64,000 nucleotides of DNA, taken from Undibacterium parvum (lineage in GTDB: Bacteria; Pseudomonadota; Gammaproteobacteria; Burkholderiales; Burkholderiaceae_D). The notes under the pieces are model-generated. The model did no database searches, had not been told where the DNA came from, and saw only the letters and a list, made by a program, of their open reading frames with translations. Shown piece by piece: positions 36,372-45,060 of this stretch (position 1 is the first letter of the stretch; every line of letters begins with the position of its first letter). The stretch covers positions 2,914,001 through 2,978,000 of the forward strand of contig NZ_CP034464.1 in assembly GCF_003955735.1 (NCBI RefSeq), in the 5' to 3' direction. Made by a program: the position numbers and the translations under genes.

Positions 36372-38300
36372 ATGGACCAGGCTGAATTAGCGCTCAATAG
36401 CAATCCCGGACATCTTAGTGATGCCCTGATGCGCCACGTGATAGAGCATTCTAAAGATGCCATCATGGTGGTCGATGCTGAACAATTAGTCTTGCTCTAC
36501 GTCGATCAAAATGTTTGTCAGATGCTGGGCTATACCCGTGATCAGTTATTGGGGCAAGCCTTGGCGAAGGTCGAATGCTCTTTGCTCGATGTGTTTTTTT
36601 GGGAGGACTTAAAGCAGGTTGTTGCGCTTAAACTGAGCCGCGTCGCAGAGACCGAATGGATGCGTAGTGATGGCAGTTCTTTTCATGTGGAAAAACGGGT
36701 TTCGCACTTTTCTGAAAATGGCAAAAATTTTTGGATCATCCATGCCGAAGATATTACCCGCCGGCGTCTGATCGAAGAGCAGCAAGTGCAATTGGCATCG
36801 CAATTACAAAGCTCTATGGATGCCACCGCCGAAGGCATCATGGCGCTGGATTTAGACGGCAAGGTGGTCAACTTAAACCGACGTTTCGCGACACTGTGGA
36901 GCCTGCCTGAAGATATTTTAGTGGGGCGCAGTAGCGTGGCCACCATGGCCTATTTGCGCTCTTGTCTGATCGATGGCAAGGGTTTTTCAGATAGTCTGGA
37001 GCAGGTCGTATCAGCACCGCAAATGGAAACCGAAGATCTGCTGGCGCTCAGTGATGGGCGTTATTTTGTCTGCGTCTCCAAGCCTGAATTTTTACGTGAT
37101 CGTCTGATCGGGCGAGTCTTTAGCGTACGCGATATTACCGCCATGAAAAAAGTGGAGACCGATCTACTGGCAGCGCGCGATGCCGCTGAATTGGCCAGCC
37201 TGGAAAAAACCCGCACGCTGGAGGCACTGCAAGTGAGTGAGTCGCGCTTGCGCAGATTGCTTAACTCTAGTCTGATCGGCATCATGCAGGGCGAGATCCA
37301 TGGCCGCTTGACTGAGGCCAATGAAGTCTTACTTCAATTACTAGGAGTAAGTCGTAAGGAATTCATCGCCACTGGTCTCGATTGGCTAGCGCTGACCGCG
37401 CCTGATAGTCATGCTGACTACCAGGCCGCCATGTTAGAGCTAAGAGCGCATGGTCAGGCGCAGCCTTTTGAAGTAGAGCTCATGCGCCAGGATGGAAGCA
37501 CACTGCCCGTGATGGTCGGTCTGGCACAGCTGGAGGGGTCTCGCGTCGAGTGGGTAGGTTTTGTGCTCGATCTGACTGAGCAGCGTAAGGCCGACCGTCT
37601 CAAAGCCGATTTTATTTCTATGGTGAGCCATGAATTGCGCACACCGCTCACCTCGATTCGCGGCGCGCTCAGTTTGCTAGAGCATGGCATAGGCGGGGTT
37701 CTGCCTCTAAAAATTATGGATCTGGTCAAAATAGCGCATAAGAATAGCCAGCGTCTGGGCGTCTTGGTCAATGATTTGCTGGATATGGAAAAACTCGCCT
37801 CCGGCAATATGGCCATCAGCGTCGACAGATTGGATTTGATGGCGATCACGCATCAGGCGCTGGAAGCCAATGCGGCCTATGCCCAGACTTTTTCTGTGGA
37901 ATATCGTCTTGGCGTGCATCCTGAACATGCCTGGGTAAATGGTGACAGCAATCGACTGATGCAAGTATTTGCCAATTTACTCTCGAATGCAGCCAAGTTC
38001 GCACCCTCCGGTGATTTCGTTGAGATAAGAATAATGCCGCAAGACGCCACTTTCCGGGTCGAGGTTGAAGATAGGGGCAGTGGCATCCCCTTGGCGTTTC
38101 GGGAGCGTATCTTTAGTAAATTTGCGCAGGCCGATGATGGCGATACCCGTCAGCAAGGCGGCACTGGTTTGGGCTTAAATATTTCTAAAACGCTCATAGA
38201 AAAAATGGGAGGCGAAATCGGTTTCGAGAGCGAAGAAGGGCGGGGTACACTTTTTTGGTTCACGCTAGTGGCTGGCGCACACCGGCTTAGTGACAATTAA
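36372..38300 (+). CDS. PAS-domain sensor histidine kinase
   Basis: 642 residues, no membrane helix: cytoplasmic. Three PAS-type domains (about 20-135, 145-265, 285-400) lead into a HisKA domain with phospho-accepting His420 in SHELRTPLTSIRG, then an ATPase domain with N box NLLSNAAKFAP and G boxes DRGSGIP and GTGLGLNIS. No receiver domain and no response regulator gene nearby; the operon partner is the HD-GYP protein, which lacks a receiver. Signal unknown, possibly redox or light through PAS cofactors. Confidence 0.9.
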   Translation: MDQAELALNSNPGHLSDALMRHVIEHSKDAIMVVDAEQLVLLYVDQNVCQMLGYTRDQLLGQALAKVECSLLDVFFWEDLKQVVALKLSRVAETEWMRSDGSSFHVEKRVSHFSENGKNFWIIHAEDITRRRLIEEQQVQLASQLQSSMDATAEGIMALDLDGKVVNLNRRFATLWSLPEDILVGRSSVATMAYLRSCLIDGKGFSDSLEQVVSAPQMETEDLLALSDGRYFVCVSKPEFLRDRLIGRVFSVRDITAMKKVETDLLAARDAAELASLEKTRTLEALQVSESRLRRLLNSSLIGIMQGEIHGRLTEANEVLLQLLGVSRKEFIATGLDWLALTAPDSHADYQAAMLELRAHGQAQPFEVELMRQDGSTLPVMVGLAQLEGSRVEWVGFVLDLTEQRKADRLKADFISMVSHELRTPLTSIRGALSLLEHGIGGVLPLKIMDLVKIAHKNSQRLGVLVNDLLDMEKLASGNMAISVDRLDLMAITHQALEANAAYAQTFSVEYRLGVHPEHAWVNGDSNRLMQVFANLLSNAAKFAPSGDFVEIRIMPQDATFRVEVEDRGSGIPLAFRERIFSKFAQADDGDTRQQGGTGLGLNISKTLIEKMGGEIGFESEEGRGTLFWFTLVAGAHRLSDN

Positions 38301-38506
38301 GGCAGTCTGCCAGCGACAGCTAGAATGCAAAACTAAAGCTGAATAGGGATATTTTTTAGCTAATGGCTTGTTAGTTATAATCTATTGGATATTTAAAAAT
38401 CATAGTGATATGCTTATCGCCGTTGTAAGCCTTACGGTCATTTTGTAGCGCTTATTTGTGGCACTTATTTATAGTACTTATTGCAATACCCAATCAGGAG
38501 AATTTT

Positions 38507-39055
38507 ATGAAAACTGTAGGTCAAAAACTCGACGCGTTTAAAGTTGCTGCTGCTAAGCCAGGTTTTAATCATCACGAAGAAAACGGCGTGTCCGCATTTG
38601 AAGACATCACCGAAGCGTCTTTCCCAGGTAAATGGAAAATCATTTATTTCTACCCAAAAGACTTCACTTTCGTATGCCCAACTGAAATCGTAGAATTCGC
38701 TAAATTGGCGAATGATTTCGCTGAGCGCGATGCAGTCTTGATGGGCGGTTCTACTGACAATGAATTTTGCAAATTGGCATGGCGCCGTGAACACAAAGAT
38801 CTGGATAAATTGAATCACTACGCTTTTGGTGATGCAACCGGTTCTTTGGTTGACATGTTAGGCGTCCGTGATGTGAACGCTGGCGTGGCTTTGCGCGCAA
38901 CTTTCATCGTTGATCCAGACAATGTCATTCAGCACGTTTCTGTCAACAACCTGAATGTTGGCCGTAACCCTACAGAAATCCTGCGTATTTTGGATGGTCT
39001 GCAAACTGACGAACTGTGCCCATGCAATCGTACAGTAGGCGGCGCAACGCTGTAA
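38507..39055 (+). CDS. ahpC: Alkyl hydroperoxide reductase, AhpC-type peroxiredoxin
   Basis: 182 residues, typical 2-Cys peroxiredoxin. The peroxidatic Cys57 is in FTFVCPTEI; the resolving region ELCPCNRTVGG has Cys171 and Cys173. ATG 38507 with CAGGAG seven bases upstream; the open frame extends 17 codons further without similarity. It is of the AhpC group that works with AhpD rather than AhpF, and ahpD follows. The 206-base upstream gap holds a TATAAT at 38376 but no clear OxyR site. Confidence 0.93.
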   Translation: MKTVGQKLDAFKVAAAKPGFNHHEENGVSAFEDITEASFPGKWKIIYFYPKDFTFVCPTEIVEFAKLANDFAERDAVLMGGSTDNEFCKLAWRREHKDLDKLNHYAFGDATGSLVDMLGVRDVNAGVALRATFIVDPDNVIQHVSVNNLNVGRNPTEILRILDGLQTDELCPCNRTVGGATL

Positions 39056-39084
39056 TCGCTAGACTAGTGCTGGTGAAAAAGTAA

Positions 39085-39138
39085 GCTAAGCTCAGCAATG
39101 TGCTTAGCGCTACGATGAAACCCGCTGAGGCGGGTTTT
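39085..39138 (+). terminator. Two hairpins between ahpC and ahpD
   Basis: GCTAAGC (39085-39091) pairs with GCTTAGC (39102-39108). Next, CCCGC (39121-39125) pairs with GCGGG (39130-39134), followed by four T. The second looks like a weak terminator that could make ahpD less expressed than ahpC. Confidence 0.55.
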
Positions 39139-39165
39139 AAAATCTCTTATTGATAGGAAAATACT

Positions 39166-39684
39166 ATGGAATTCTTGACTTTAATTAAAAATTTGATTCC
39201 CGATTATGCCAAGGATATCCGTTTGAATATCGATGGCACGATAGCCCGCTCCAGCTTAGAGGGCAGTGATGCAGTTGGTGTGGCGCTGGCGTCAGCCTTC
39301 GCCGCCAAGAGTAAGCCCATCATCGACATCATCAAAGCCAGTGGCGCGATGAGCCCGGAAGAAGTCCATGCAGCGCTGACCGCTTCTGCACTGATGGGCA
39401 TGAATAATATCTGGTATCCATTCGTCGAAATGACGGACGACGCCGATATGAAAACCCAGGCAGCGCAGTTGCGCATGAATGCCTACGCCACCAATGGCGG
39501 CGTCGATAAGCGTCGTTTTGAAATGTATGCGCTGGCCGCTTCTGTGGTCGGCAAATGCCATTTTTGCGTGAAATCGCACTTTGAGCTATTGAAAAAAGAA
39601 GGTATGTCTACCGTGCAATTGCGCGATGTGGGGCGTATCGCTGCCGTGATTAACGCGGCGGCACAAGTGATTGCGGCCGAATAA
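39166..39684 (+). CDS. ahpD: AhpD-type alkylhydroperoxidase
   Basis: 172 residues with the CxxC active site in GKCHFCVKSHFELLKKEG followed by the conserved His, characteristic of AhpD. AhpD regenerates AhpC through lipoylated dihydrolipoamide partners and has weak peroxidase activity itself. The gene follows ahpC by 110 bases, the usual pairing. A strong bidirectional terminator follows. Confidence 0.9.
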   Translation: MEFLTLIKNLIPDYAKDIRLNIDGTIARSSLEGSDAVGVALASAFAAKSKPIIDIIKASGAMSPEEVHAALTASALMGMNNIWYPFVEMTDDADMKTQAAQLRMNAYATNGGVDKRRFEMYALAASVVGKCHFCVKSHFELLKKEGMSTVQLRDVGRIAAVINAAAQVIAAE

Positions 39685-39700
39685 GCGCACTCGGAAAATA

Positions 39701-39730
39701 AAAAAAGCTGACTTTTTAGTCAGCTTTTTT
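39701..39730. terminator. Shared terminator between ahpD and rpiR-type gene
   Basis: AAAAAAGCTGACT and AGTCAGCTTTTTT arms around a short T-rich loop, between two convergent genes; A and T runs on the two sides allow function in both directions. Confidence 0.85.
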
Positions 39731-39757
39731 GTTATCGCCAGCGCTAATTCGGTTCGT

Positions 39758-40687
39758 TTATTCCGGCTCTGTGGTATCAACCAGAGACGTTTTGCGCGAT
39801 GCTGGCGTGCTGCCTTGATAGAGCCAGGGCATGACAAATTTAGTCATTTCCGAGGCCGAATGTACCGGCGACTTGGCTTGATGCGCAACCGCACTGCAAA
39901 TCGCTTCTATCAGACACAGTGCGGCACCTTCAGAGTTGGGTGAAAATTGACGTCGGGTTTGTGCGTACAGCGTGACATTGGCATGCGAAGCCAGTGGTGA
40001 GCTAGGGACATCGGTCAGTGCCAGCACAGGCACGCCTTTTTCTCTGACCTGGCGCAGCATGGTGATGACGTCTTCGGCGTAGCGCGGGAAGGAGATACCG
40101 ATCACCAGATCACGCGGCGTATATTTAAATAACTGACGCGCCACATGCGAAGGTCCGCCTGAGCCTACTGTGCATTGAATGGTGTCGCAAAACGGGTCTA
40201 GGCCATGCGCCATCAAACCGCCCAAAAATGCGCTGGCACCATAACCGACGATGTAAATGCGCTCGGCGTTCAAGATCATGCGCACGGCCTGGTTGCAAAG
40301 GTCTGGCGATAATCCGCGTCGGGTCGCTTCCAGATTGGCCATGTCTTCACTGAGCGAGTCACCGATAATCTCGGTGCTAGTGGCCGGCCGCTGTACTTCT
40401 GTGCGCAGATTGTCGATAGGGGCTAGCATCGCTTCAAAACCGCAGACCAGTTCGGCACGAAATTGCGGATAGCCATCGAAGCCCAAAGCGCGTGCGAAGC
40501 GATTCGCGGTGGCGATAGAAATCCCGACCGAATTGGCAAGTTCATCAATCGACATGGTGGCGGAGCGAAACGCATTCGACAAGACGTAATCAGCGGTTTT
40601 TCTATGCGCCTTGGACAGGCTTAAATAGACCTTGCCTATGCGGGCGTTAACGGTACCGCCGGGTGTGGGTGTGTCTAAATGTATCAT
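39758..40687 (-). CDS. RpiR-family regulator with SIS domain
   Basis: About 309 residues. The N-terminal helix-turn-helix domain (about 10-85: TADYVLSNAFRSATMSIDELANSVGISIATANRFARALGFDGYPQFR) is followed by a sugar-isomerase SIS domain (about 125-260, IYIVGYGASAFLGGLMAHGL), the MurR/RpiR layout. It probably senses a phosphosugar, but no sugar-use gene is adjacent. ATG 40687 is chosen on family N-terminus; ATG 40732 has a better ribosome-binding site and would add 15 residues. Confidence 0.85.
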   Translation of the reverse strand: MIHLDTPTPGGTVNARIGKVYLSLSKAHRKTADYVLSNAFRSATMSIDELANSVGISIATANRFARALGFDGYPQFRAELVCGFEAMLAPIDNLRTEVQRPATSTEIIGDSLSEDMANLEATRRGLSPDLCNQAVRMILNAERIYIVGYGASAFLGGLMAHGLDPFCDTIQCTVGSGGPSHVARQLFKYTPRDLVIGISFPRYAEDVITMLRQVREKGVPVLALTDVPSSPLASHANVTLYAQTRRQFSPNSEGAALCLIEAICSAVAHQAKSPVHSASEMTKFVMPWLYQGSTPASRKTSLVDTTEPE

Positions 40688-40954
40688 GAGGAGCAAGCAC
40701 CGATGGAATTGGAAATGTAAATATAATTTCATCTCTATTAATTGTAAAGAAATGAAGTACATCAAATCGATCTGCGCGCTATTTTTCTTGGGAAGTGTGC
40801 ATTTGTTGCTCTATCAGCCAACAAAGCAAGTCACGCACCTGTGCGAGCAGAAAACACCGTAGAGTAAACCTAAATGGAGAAATTTTCTTCTGAATTTTTC
40901 AAGCATTTCCACTAATAATTCTGCTTTTTCTCAGTCGAATTGCAGTGCCTATAT

Positions 40955-41033
40955 ATACTCCCAGTGGGTATATTTTTTTGCCCGCGTAATGTATGTGCGA
41001 TCGCTATGGTTATTCAAAATAACGGGGGAGTAT
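40955..41033. repeat. 80-bp dispersed repeat, copy B
   Basis: Begins ATACTCCC (40955-40962) and ends GGGGAGTAT (41025-41033); 79 bp. The left end makes its own small hairpin (ATACTCCCAGTGGGTAT) and the centre has GCCCGC...GTGCG. It lies in the 499-base gap 40688-41186 between the rpiR-type start and the mnmA 3' end, which otherwise shows only the hairpin at 41130. Confidence 0.65.
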
Positions 41034-41129
41034 GTATTTTTGCCTAAATTGAATCAATTTGGCGTGCTTAGCGAAATGCTGTTGATCTGGCGGCTGGCTG
41101 AGCGCTAAGATTTTTAAAAGCAGCCCAAG

Positions 41130-41162
41130 CCAGGGCGCATGGAGTATGCGCGCTGAGCCTGG
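41130..41162 (-). terminator. Hairpin after mnmA with REP-like motif
   Basis: GCGCAT (41135-41140) pairs with ATGCGC (41146-41151), enclosed by CCAGG (41130-41134) and CCTGG (41158-41162). The inner GGCGCATGGAGTATGCGC is the reverse complement of the start of the 58-bp repeats at 50536 and 51674 with one change. Followed on the minus strand by TTTT; may end mnmA transcription. Confidence 0.4.
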
Positions 41163-41186
41163 TAGTTTTTGCAATTGCTCTGGTCT

Positions 41187-42284
41187 TTAGACAGCCGAGC
41201 TATTGATGATGCCGCCGCCTAGGCAGACGTCGCCATCATAGAGCACGGCCGATTGGCCGGGGGTGACGGCCCATTGTGGCTGTGCAAAAGCGAGCTGAAA
41301 TTCTTGCTGGTTACCGCTAAAGCTGCAAGCCATGTCGGCTTGGCGATAGCGGGTTTTGGCAGATAAATCGCTGATCTCAGGCGCGTGTCCAGCCACCCAG
41401 CTCACTTGCGCCGCCTCTAAGGAGGAGGAAAGTAGCCACGGATGATCGTGTCCCTGCACCACGTACAGAGTATTGCTGACTATGTCTTTGCGCGCCACAT
41501 ACCAGGCATCGCTGCTGCCATCGGCATTTTGATGCGATTTGATGCCGCCTATGCCTATGCCCTTGCGCTGCCCCAAAGTGTAGAAACTCAGACCGACATG
41601 CTGACCGATGACCAGACCTTCTGGCGTCTTCATGTCGCCCGGCGTGTAGGACAGATAGCGGTTCAGGAAGTCGCGGAAAGGACGTTCACCGATGAAGCAG
41701 ATGCCGGTTGAGTCTTTCTTTTTGGCGTTTGGCAATTGCAATTGTTCGGCAATTTTACGCACTTCGGTTTTTTGAATTTCACCTAAAGGGAACAGGGTAT
41801 TGGCCAGTTGCGCCTGATTTAAGCGGTGCAGGAAATAACTTTGATCCTTGCTGGCATCGAGCGCTTTGAGCAATTGAAATTGGCCTTGCACTTCGCGCAC
41901 GCGGGCGTAATGGCCGGTGGCGATGTAGTCTGCGCCCAGCTTCATGGCGTGATCCAGGAAGGCCTTGAATTTGATCTCGGCATTGCACAGCACATCGGGA
42001 TTCGGTGTGCGGCCAGCCTGATATTCGCGTAAGAATTCGGCAAACACCCGGTCTTTGTATTCGGCGGCAAAATTCACCGCCTCGATATCGACACCGATGA
42101 CGTCGGCCACGCTGACCGCATCGATCCAGTCTTCGCGGGTCGAGCAGTATTCGGAATCGTCATCATCTTCCCAGTTTTTCATGAACAGGCCGATGACTTC
42201 GTAGCCTTGCTCTTTCAATAGCCAGGCCGAGACCGAAGAATCGACCCCGCCCGACATGCCTATCACTACTCTTTTTTTACTCAA
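41187..42284 (-). CDS. mnmA: tRNA 2-thiouridylase MnmA, TTG start
   Basis: ATP-dependent enzyme placing sulfur on U34 of tRNA Lys, Glu and Gln. About 365 residues. The PP-loop motif [10 protein letters not shown] is at residues 9-18; catalytic cysteines are in VLCNAEIKF and [10 protein letters not shown]. The start is placed at TTG 42284, with GGAG seven bases upstream, giving [12 protein letters not shown] as in the family; the frame is open further upstream inside nudJ but without similarity. The start lies one base after the nudJ stop region, matching the nudJ-mnmA pairing of E. coli. Confidence 0.94.
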   Translation of the reverse strand: MSKKRVVIGMSGGVDSSVSAWLLKEQGYEVIGLFMKNWEDDDDSEYCSTREDWIDAVSVADVIGVDIEAVNFAAEYKDRVFAEFLREYQAGRTPNPDVLCNAEIKFKAFLDHAMKLGADYIATGHYARVREVQGQFQLLKALDASKDQSYFLHRLNQAQLANTLFPLGEIQKTEVRKIAEQLQLPNAKKKDSTGICFIGERPFRDFLNRYLSYTPGDMKTPEGLVIGQHVGLSFYTLGQRKGIGIGGIKSHQNADGSSDAWYVARKDIVSNTLYVVQGHDHPWLLSSSLEAAQVSWVAGHAPEISDLSAKTRYRQADMACSFSGNQQEFQLAFAQPQWAVTPGQSAVLYDGDVCLGGGIINSSAV

Positions 42285-42285
42285 T

Positions 42286-42774
42286 TTAAACTCCAAGTGC
42301 ACTAGCGTGCGTAAACAAGAGCGACAGCGGCGCGCGCTGGCCTTGCAGGTAATCATTCACACACTGCATCACCAGGGGGCTGCGATGGCGTTCTTGCGAC
42401 GCGATTAATTCTTCCTGCGTCATCCACAGGGTACGCAGTATGCCGGTGTCCAGTGGCCGCGCATGTGCCGCGCCTAGCTGACCGGTAAACGCAAAACGCA
42501 GATACGTATTTTGCTCGCCGGTGCTGGCCGAAACATAACGCGACAGATAGCTACCAATTAAGGCGGTCGGTGCGAAATCATGGGCGGTCTCTTCCAGAGT
42601 TTCGCGGATCACCGCTTGTTCCAGGGTTTCATTCGGATCAAGATGACCTGCCGGCTGATTGATACGTAGGCCGTCGGGGGTCTGTTCTTCTATCATGAAA
42701 AACTCATGGGTATTGCCATTTTTGCGGGCAATGATGGCCGCGACCGTGACGGAGGGCTTCCAGATTATTGACAT
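42286..42774 (-). CDS. nudJ: NUDIX phosphatase, NudJ type
   Basis: About 162 residues with the complete NUDIX box [21 protein letters not shown]. The N-terminus [16 protein letters not shown] and position directly before mnmA match NudJ, a phosphatase acting on thiamine-pyrimidine and nucleoside di- and triphosphates. ATG 42774 is preferred; ATG 42798 would add eight residues. Likely co-transcribed with mnmA. Confidence 0.85.
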   Translation of the reverse strand: MSIIWKPSVTVAAIIARKNGNTHEFFMIEEQTPDGLRINQPAGHLDPNETLEQAVIRETLEETAHDFAPTALIGSYLSRYVSASTGEQNTYLRFAFTGQLGAAHARPLDTGILRTLWMTQEELIASQERHRSPLVMQCVNDYLQGQRAPLSLLFTHASALGV

Positions 42775-43148
42775 AGCTGCTTTCGAATAGTGCGACATTT
42801 TACTTTGACATCAAATAATATGTGCGAAACTAGCAAATTTGACGAAAAATTAGCTAATGCTAAATTTGTATATTGGATGATTTTATTCTTGTTGAAGCAC
42901 ATGAATTTGTAGAATACTAGCCTAGCCAAACTAGTTAATCGGCTGGAAAGCCTTATGCTTATTGGCTCTCGGATGTTTTCCCTAGTTAATGCCAAAGTCA
43001 TATTTACTCGCTAAGTTAGTAAACATTGGTAAATGAGTAAAAATTCGAACGGTTGTGCTAAAAAACATTTTGCGTGTAATATTGTTGTCGAATATCAAAT
43101 GTAAGATTCGGGTAAGAATTTTCAAATTGCAAACCAAGGAGTAAGTCT
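42775..43148. other. 374-base noncoding gap between divergent nudJ and pntAA
   Basis: AT-rich intergenic region that must hold the promoters of nudJ-mnmA and the pnt operon. No confident -35/-10 pair, operator, RNA element or repeat was recognised. GGAG sits seven bases before the pntAA ATG. Confidence 0.6.
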
Positions 43149-44264
43149 ATGAGAATCGGCATTCCCGCCGAGAGCCGGCCGGGCGAGACGCGTGTAGCGG
43201 CGACCCCAGAAACCATAAAAAAATATGTTGCAGCTAAGCACAGCGTGATCGTGCAAGCCGGTGCAGGTATTGCTGCCAGCATTACCGATGAAGCTTATCA
43301 AGCTGCCGGTGCCCAAATCGGCACTGCGGCTGAAGCTTTTGCTGCAGAACTGATCCTCAAGGTCAGAGCGCCATCGGCAGAAGAGCGTGCCCTGATCAAG
43401 TCCGGTACGGTACTGGTTGGTATGCTCAATCCTTTTGATGCTGAGAATATCGCAGCGATGGCCGCACACGGCATCTCTGCTTTTGCACTCGAAGCGGCAC
43501 CGCGTATTACCCGTGCGCAGTCGCTCGACGTCTTGTCATCCCAAGCCAATATCGCCGGTTACAAAGCCGTGTTAATGGCGGCCAATACCTATCAACGTTT
43601 CATGCCTATGCTGATGACTGCCGCCGGCACCGTTAAAGCCGCGCGTGTCCTGATCATGGGCGTAGGCGTAGCTGGTTTGCAGGCGATCGCAACGGCCAAA
43701 CGTCTGGGGGCCGTGATTGAAGCCTCGGATGTAAGACCTCCGGTCAAAGAGCAAGTCGAATCATTAGGTGCGAAATTTATCGACGTGCCTTACGAAACCG
43801 ATGAAGAGCGCGAGATCGCCAAAGGCGCAGGCGGTTACGCCCGCTCTATGCCAGCAGCGTGGATGGCACGTCAAGCGGCCTTGGTGCATGAGCGCGCCAA
43901 ACAAGCCGACATCATCATCACCACCGCCTTGATCCCAGGGCGCAAAGCACCGATCCTGATCTCGGAAGAAACCGTCAAGGCCATGAAACCAGGTTCGGTG
44001 ATCGTCGATATGGCGGTCGAGCAGGGCGGCAATTGCCCACTCTCTGAACTAGGCAAGACGGTCACCAAGTACGGCGTGCATATCATAGGTGAGCCAAATC
44101 TGGCGACCCTGCTGGCGGCCGACGCCTCAGCCTTGTATGCCCGCAACGTACTTGATTTCCTCAAGCTGATCATCGATAAGGATGCGGCGCTGGTGATCAA
44201 TAAAGAAGATGAAATCATCGCTGCCACACTGGTCTGTGCCGGCGGCGAAGTACTTAAAAAATAA
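43149..44264 (+). CDS. pntAA: NAD(P) transhydrogenase subunit alpha, soluble part (PntAA)
   Basis: NAD(H)-binding domain I of the proton-translocating transhydrogenase, 371 residues. The alanine dehydrogenase/PNT N-terminus RIGIPAESRPGETRVAATPE and the Rossmann segment RVLIMGVGVAGLQAIATAKRLGA are clear. In this organism the alpha subunit is split: the membrane part is encoded separately at 44746. The enzyme makes NADPH from NADH using proton motive force. panD lies between the two alpha parts. Confidence 0.94.
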   Translation: MRIGIPAESRPGETRVAATPETIKKYVAAKHSVIVQAGAGIAASITDEAYQAAGAQIGTAAEAFAAELILKVRAPSAEERALIKSGTVLVGMLNPFDAENIAAMAAHGISAFALEAAPRITRAQSLDVLSSQANIAGYKAVLMAANTYQRFMPMLMTAAGTVKAARVLIMGVGVAGLQAIATAKRLGAVIEASDVRPPVKEQVESLGAKFIDVPYETDEEREIAKGAGGYARSMPAAWMARQAALVHERAKQADIIITTALIPGRKAPILISEETVKAMKPGSVIVDMAVEQGGNCPLSELGKTVTKYGVHIIGEPNLATLLAADASALYARNVLDFLKLIIDKDAALVINKEDEIIAATLVCAGGEVLKK

Positions 44265-44297
44265 TACTGAAATAGAAATACGGAATTAGGAATTACC

Positions 44298-44660
44298 ATG
44301 CAAAGAAATATGCTACGCGCCAAAATTCATCGCGCAACTGTCACCCAGTGCGATCTCCACTACGAAGGTTCGTGTGGTATCGATGAAAATCTGCTCGATG
44401 CCGCCGACATCAAGGAACATGAGCAAATTGAGCTGTACAACGTTAACAATGGCGAACGCTTCTCCACCTATGTCATCAAAGGCAAACGCGGTAGCGGTGA
44501 AATCTCCTTAAACGGTGCAGCAGCACGTCGTGTACAACTGGGCGATCTGATGATTATTTGTACTTACGCACCGATGACGGATGAAGAAGCAAGTAGCTTC
44601 AAGCCGAAAGTGGTGTTTGTGGATGGCAAGAATCAGATCACTAGTCTGAAAGCCTATTAA
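44298..44660 (+). CDS. panD: Aspartate 1-decarboxylase PanD
   Basis: Pyruvoyl enzyme making beta-alanine for pantothenate and coenzyme A. 120 residues. The self-cleavage site Gly-Ser is in HYEGSCGID, at the usual residues 24-25, and the N-terminus [20 protein letters not shown] is typical. The first residues MQRN match the family. It stands inside the transhydrogenase operon, 33 bases after pntAA and 85 bases before pntAB, an unusual place. Confidence 0.94.
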   Translation: MQRNMLRAKIHRATVTQCDLHYEGSCGIDENLLDAADIKEHEQIELYNVNNGERFSTYVIKGKRGSGEISLNGAAARRVQLGDLMIICTYAPMTDEEASSFKPKVVFVDGKNQITSLKAY

Positions 44661-44745
44661 TCTCGCAGATGTTCGCAGAGATTAATGCGGGTTAATTAAA
44701 ATTGCATGTCTAAGCCTTATCAATAAATTTAACAGAGAGGACATC

Positions 44746-45060
44746 ATGGAAGTTAGTCATACCCTTACCAACCTCATCATTTTTGTGTTGGCGATTTACG
44801 TCGGTTACCACGTGGTTTGGACCGTTACCCCAGCTTTACATACGCCTTTAATGGCGGTGACCAATGCCATTTCTGCCATCATCATTGTCGGCGCCATGTT
44901 GGCCGCCGGTCTGACTGAAGGCTTGCTGGCGCAGGTAATGGGCACGGTTGCCGTGGCTTTGGCCGCAGTGAACGTGTTTGGTGGATTTTTGGTGACCCAG
45001 CGCATGCTGGAAATGTTTAAGAAAAAAGAACCTAAAGTTGCCGCCAAGGAGATCAAATAA
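44746..45060 (+). CDS. pntAB: NAD(P) transhydrogenase subunit alpha, membrane part (PntAB)
   Basis: 104 residues, three to four hydrophobic helices ([62 protein letters not shown]). This corresponds to the C-terminal membrane segment of E. coli PntA and forms part of the proton channel. Its stop TAA shares one base with the pntB ATG (45060), so the two are translationally coupled. Confidence 0.93.
   Translation: MEVSHTLTNLIIFVLAIYVGYHVVWTVTPALHTPLMAVTNAISAIIIVGAMLAAGLTEGLLAQVMGTVAVALAAVNVFGGFLVTQRMLEMFKKKEPKVAAKEIK

Noticed and set aside
38301..38506. OxyR operator before ahpC
   Set aside because: Several ATAG/CTAT tetramers are present but not with the required spacing; AT-rich sequence gives them by chance.
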